From assembly GCA_003164305.1 (NCBI GenBank), contig PLSZ01000440.1:1-8249 (forward strand): a stretch of 8,249 nucleotides of DNA, given 5' to 3'. A program made the position numbers and the translations under genes. This document shows positions 7,114 to 8,249 of the stretch, piece by piece. Numbering within the stretch: position 1 is the stretch's first letter; each line of letters starts with the position of its first letter. Under the pieces are notes generated by a model, which was given only the letters and a program-made list of their open reading frames with translations, did no database searches and was not told the DNA's origin. This DNA comes from Acetobacteraceae bacterium (GTDB lineage Bacteria > Pseudomonadota > Alphaproteobacteria > Acetobacterales > Acetobacteraceae).

Positions 7114-7151
7114 GCCGCCTCCAGAATCCGGGCTCGGCTGCTATCGATCAT
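7110..7151 (-). CDS. Possible 13-residue leader peptide overlapping the Rieske alpha start
   Basis: The reading frame MIDSSRARILEAA begins at an ATG (plus 7149-7151) preceded by GGGAG four bases upstream, and its TGA overlaps the Rieske alpha ATG as ATGA. Its wording resembles the first residues of TetR-family regulators (the RILEAA pattern before the first helix). It could therefore be a leader that couples translation into the alpha gene, a remnant of a deleted regulator, or chance. No attenuator-like codon run is visible. No protein evidence exists. Confidence 0.3.
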   Translation of the reverse strand: MIDSSRARILEAA

Positions 7152-7293
7152 CACGCTCCCGCGGCTTTCAGCTTGGCGTCTGGCTTAGCGTGAGTTACCG
7201 TTTGGCTCAACCGTTTCCTCTCCCGGACAAGGGTGGCCGACCTGACCCACGCGCTGGCTCCGACGATCCACATAACCAGCGGCGAACGCTGAC
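7152..7293. promoter_or_regulatory. Divergent control region between Rieske alpha and the right-hand ligase
   Basis: This 142-bp gap must hold the promoters for both the leftward oxygenase genes and the rightward ligase. The second copy of the 15-mer is at 7219-7233. A weak minus-strand pair, TTGAGC (plus 7205-7210) and TAAGCC (plus 7182-7187), is spaced 17 bases apart; the second box is a poor match. No clear plus-strand promoter was recognised. An in-frame TAA at 7273-7275 limits how far upstream the ligase can start. Confidence 0.4.
7219..7233 (+). repeat. 15-bp repeated motif, copy 2
   Basis: TCTCCCGGACAAGGG is identical to and in the same orientation as the copy at 697-711, and also sits between divergent genes. 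It ends 60 bases before the ligase start at 7294 and begins 105 bases upstream of the Rieske alpha start. A shared regulatory site is inferred. Confidence 0.5.
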
Positions 7294-8249
7294 ATGCCGG
7301 GACCCTCGCTGGGGCCTTCTGGGCATATCGACACATTCACCCGCGACCGCCTGCCGCCGCCGGAGCAATGGCCGGACCTGTTGCTCGATGGCTTCGAGTA
7401 TCCCGAATCCCTGAACGCCGGGGTGGAACTGACCGATGCCATGGTCCGCAAAGGCTTTGGCGATCACACCGCGCTGATTGGCAACGGCCGACACCGTACC
7501 TATAAAGAACTGGCGGACTGGACCAACCGCATCGCCCACGCTCTGGTCGAGGACTATGGCGTGCGGCCGGGCAACCGGGTGCTGATCCGCTCCGCCAATA
7601 ATCCGGCGATGGTGGCCTGCTGGCTGGCCGCGACCAAAGCCGGCGCGGTCGTTGTCAACACCATGCCGATGCTGCGCGCCGGCGAACTGGGCAAGATGGT
7701 CGATAAGGCGGAGATCGCTCTGGCGCTGTGCGACACGCGATTACAGGACGAACTGGTACTGTGCGCCAAGGAGAGCGCGTTCCTGAAGACCATCGTGGGC
7801 TTCGACGGCACCGCCAACCACGATGCCGAGCTCGACCGCCGCGCTCTGGGCAAATCCGTCCGCTTCGAGCCGGTCGCCACCAGCCGGGACGACGTGGCGC
7901 TGCTCGGCTTCACCTCCGGCACCACCGGGGAGCCGAAGGCGACGGCGCATTTCCATCGCGACCTGCTGATCATCGCCGACGGTTACGCGAAGGAGGTGCT
8001 CGGCGTGACTCCGGACGATGTCTTCGTCGGCTCGCCACCGCTGGCGTTCACCTTCGGGCTCGGCGGGCTGGCGATCTTTCCGCTGCGATTCGGGGCGGCG
8101 GCGACGTTGCTGGAGAATGCCTCGCCGCCGAACATGATCGAGATCATTCAGACTTATAAGGCGACGATCAGCTTCACCGCGCCGACCGCGTATCGCGCGA
8201 TGCTGCAGGCGATGGATCAGGGCGCCGACCTGTCGTCGCTGCGGATCGC
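7294..8249 (+). CDS. 2-aminobenzoate-/benzoate-CoA ligase family protein, N-terminal part
   Basis: The visible 318 residues are about 60% of the usual 500-550-residue adenylate-forming ligase and run off the right edge. The N terminus, HIDTFTRDRLPPPEQWP at 11-27, followed by ANRIAH-like TNRIAHALVEDYGVRPGNRVLIR (77-99), is typical of the 2-aminobenzoate-CoA ligase branch. The phosphate-binding loop is FTSGTTGEPKA at 206-216, and SPPLAFTFGLGGL at 247-259 is a stretch shared by benzoate- and aminobenzoate-CoA ligases. The enzyme should activate an aromatic carboxylate to its CoA thioester with ATP. ATG 7294 is chosen because an in-frame stop lies at 7273-7275 and the family N-terminal motif begins ten residues in; the ribosome-binding site is weak. 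The adenylation C-terminal domain with the catalytic lysine lies outside. It fits as the step before the aryl-CoA monooxygenase at the left edge. The exact acid (anthranilate, salicylate, benzoate or a relative) is not resolved. Confidence 0.88.
   Translation, partial: MPGPSLGPSGHIDTFTRDRLPPPEQWPDLLLDGFEYPESLNAGVELTDAMVRKGFGDHTALIGNGRHRTYKELADWTNRIAHALVEDYGVRPGNRVLIRSANNPAMVACWLAATKAGAVVVNTMPMLRAGELGKMVDKAEIALALCDTRLQDELVLCAKESAFLKTIVGFDGTANHDAELDRRALGKSVRFEPVATSRDDVALLGFTSGTTGEPKATAHFHRDLLIIADGYAKEVLGVTPDDVFVGSPPLAFTFGLGGLAIFPLRFGAAATLLENASPPNMIEIIQTYKATISFTAPTAYRAMLQAMDQGADLSSLRI

Overview
The window is a dense catabolic-type gene cluster with high G+C (about 65% by eye) and strong GC bias at third codon positions. 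Gene families and codon use suggest a proteobacterium, perhaps an alphaproteobacterium. No ribosomal RNA or other taxonomic marker is present, so this placement is weak. I see no tRNA, rRNA, transposase, integrase or CRISPR array.

Layout, left to right. (1) Positions 1-652, minus strand: the first 217 residues of an FAD monooxygenase of the salicylyl-CoA 5-hydroxylase / 2-aminobenzoyl-CoA monooxygenase type, cut by the window edge. (2) 653-725: a 73-bp divergent control region with a 17-bp dyad, a candidate promoter and a 15-bp motif that recurs at 7219-7233. (3) 726-1820, plus strand: a luciferase-like, flavin-dependent monooxygenase. (4) 1821-2020: a convergent gap with small stem-loops only. 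(5) 2021-5039, minus strand: three genes joined by ATGA stop-start overlaps, in transcription order an acyl-CoA ligase, a thiolase-like protein and a DUF35-type zinc-ribbon/OB protein. (6) 5040-5344: a 305-bp gap dominated by a large inverted repeat whose 30-bp arms are each three tandem 10-bp units. (7) 5345-7113, minus strand: the beta and alpha subunits of a Rieske ring-hydroxylating oxygenase, also overlapping by ATGA, preceded by a 13-codon reading frame that itself overlaps the alpha start. (8) 7152-7293: a second divergent control region with the second copy of the 15-mer. (9) 7294-8249, plus strand: the first 318 residues of a ligase of the 2-aminobenzoate-/benzoate-CoA ligase family, cut by the window edge.

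Read together, the genes suggest aerobic degradation of an aromatic (or alicyclic) acid through CoA thioesters. A carboxylate would be activated by the right-hand ligase and hydroxylated as its CoA thioester by the left-hand flavoprotein. The Rieske oxygenase and the luciferase-like enzyme would add further oxygenation steps. The second ligase with the thiolase/DUF35 pair would process a side chain or ring-cleavage product, by acyl transfer or retro-aldol cleavage. The substrate cannot be read from the sequence. No ferredoxin, ferredoxin reductase, flavin reductase, regulator or transporter lies inside the window, so those must be encoded elsewhere. The shared 15-mer in both divergent regions suggests that the outer genes belong to one regulon.
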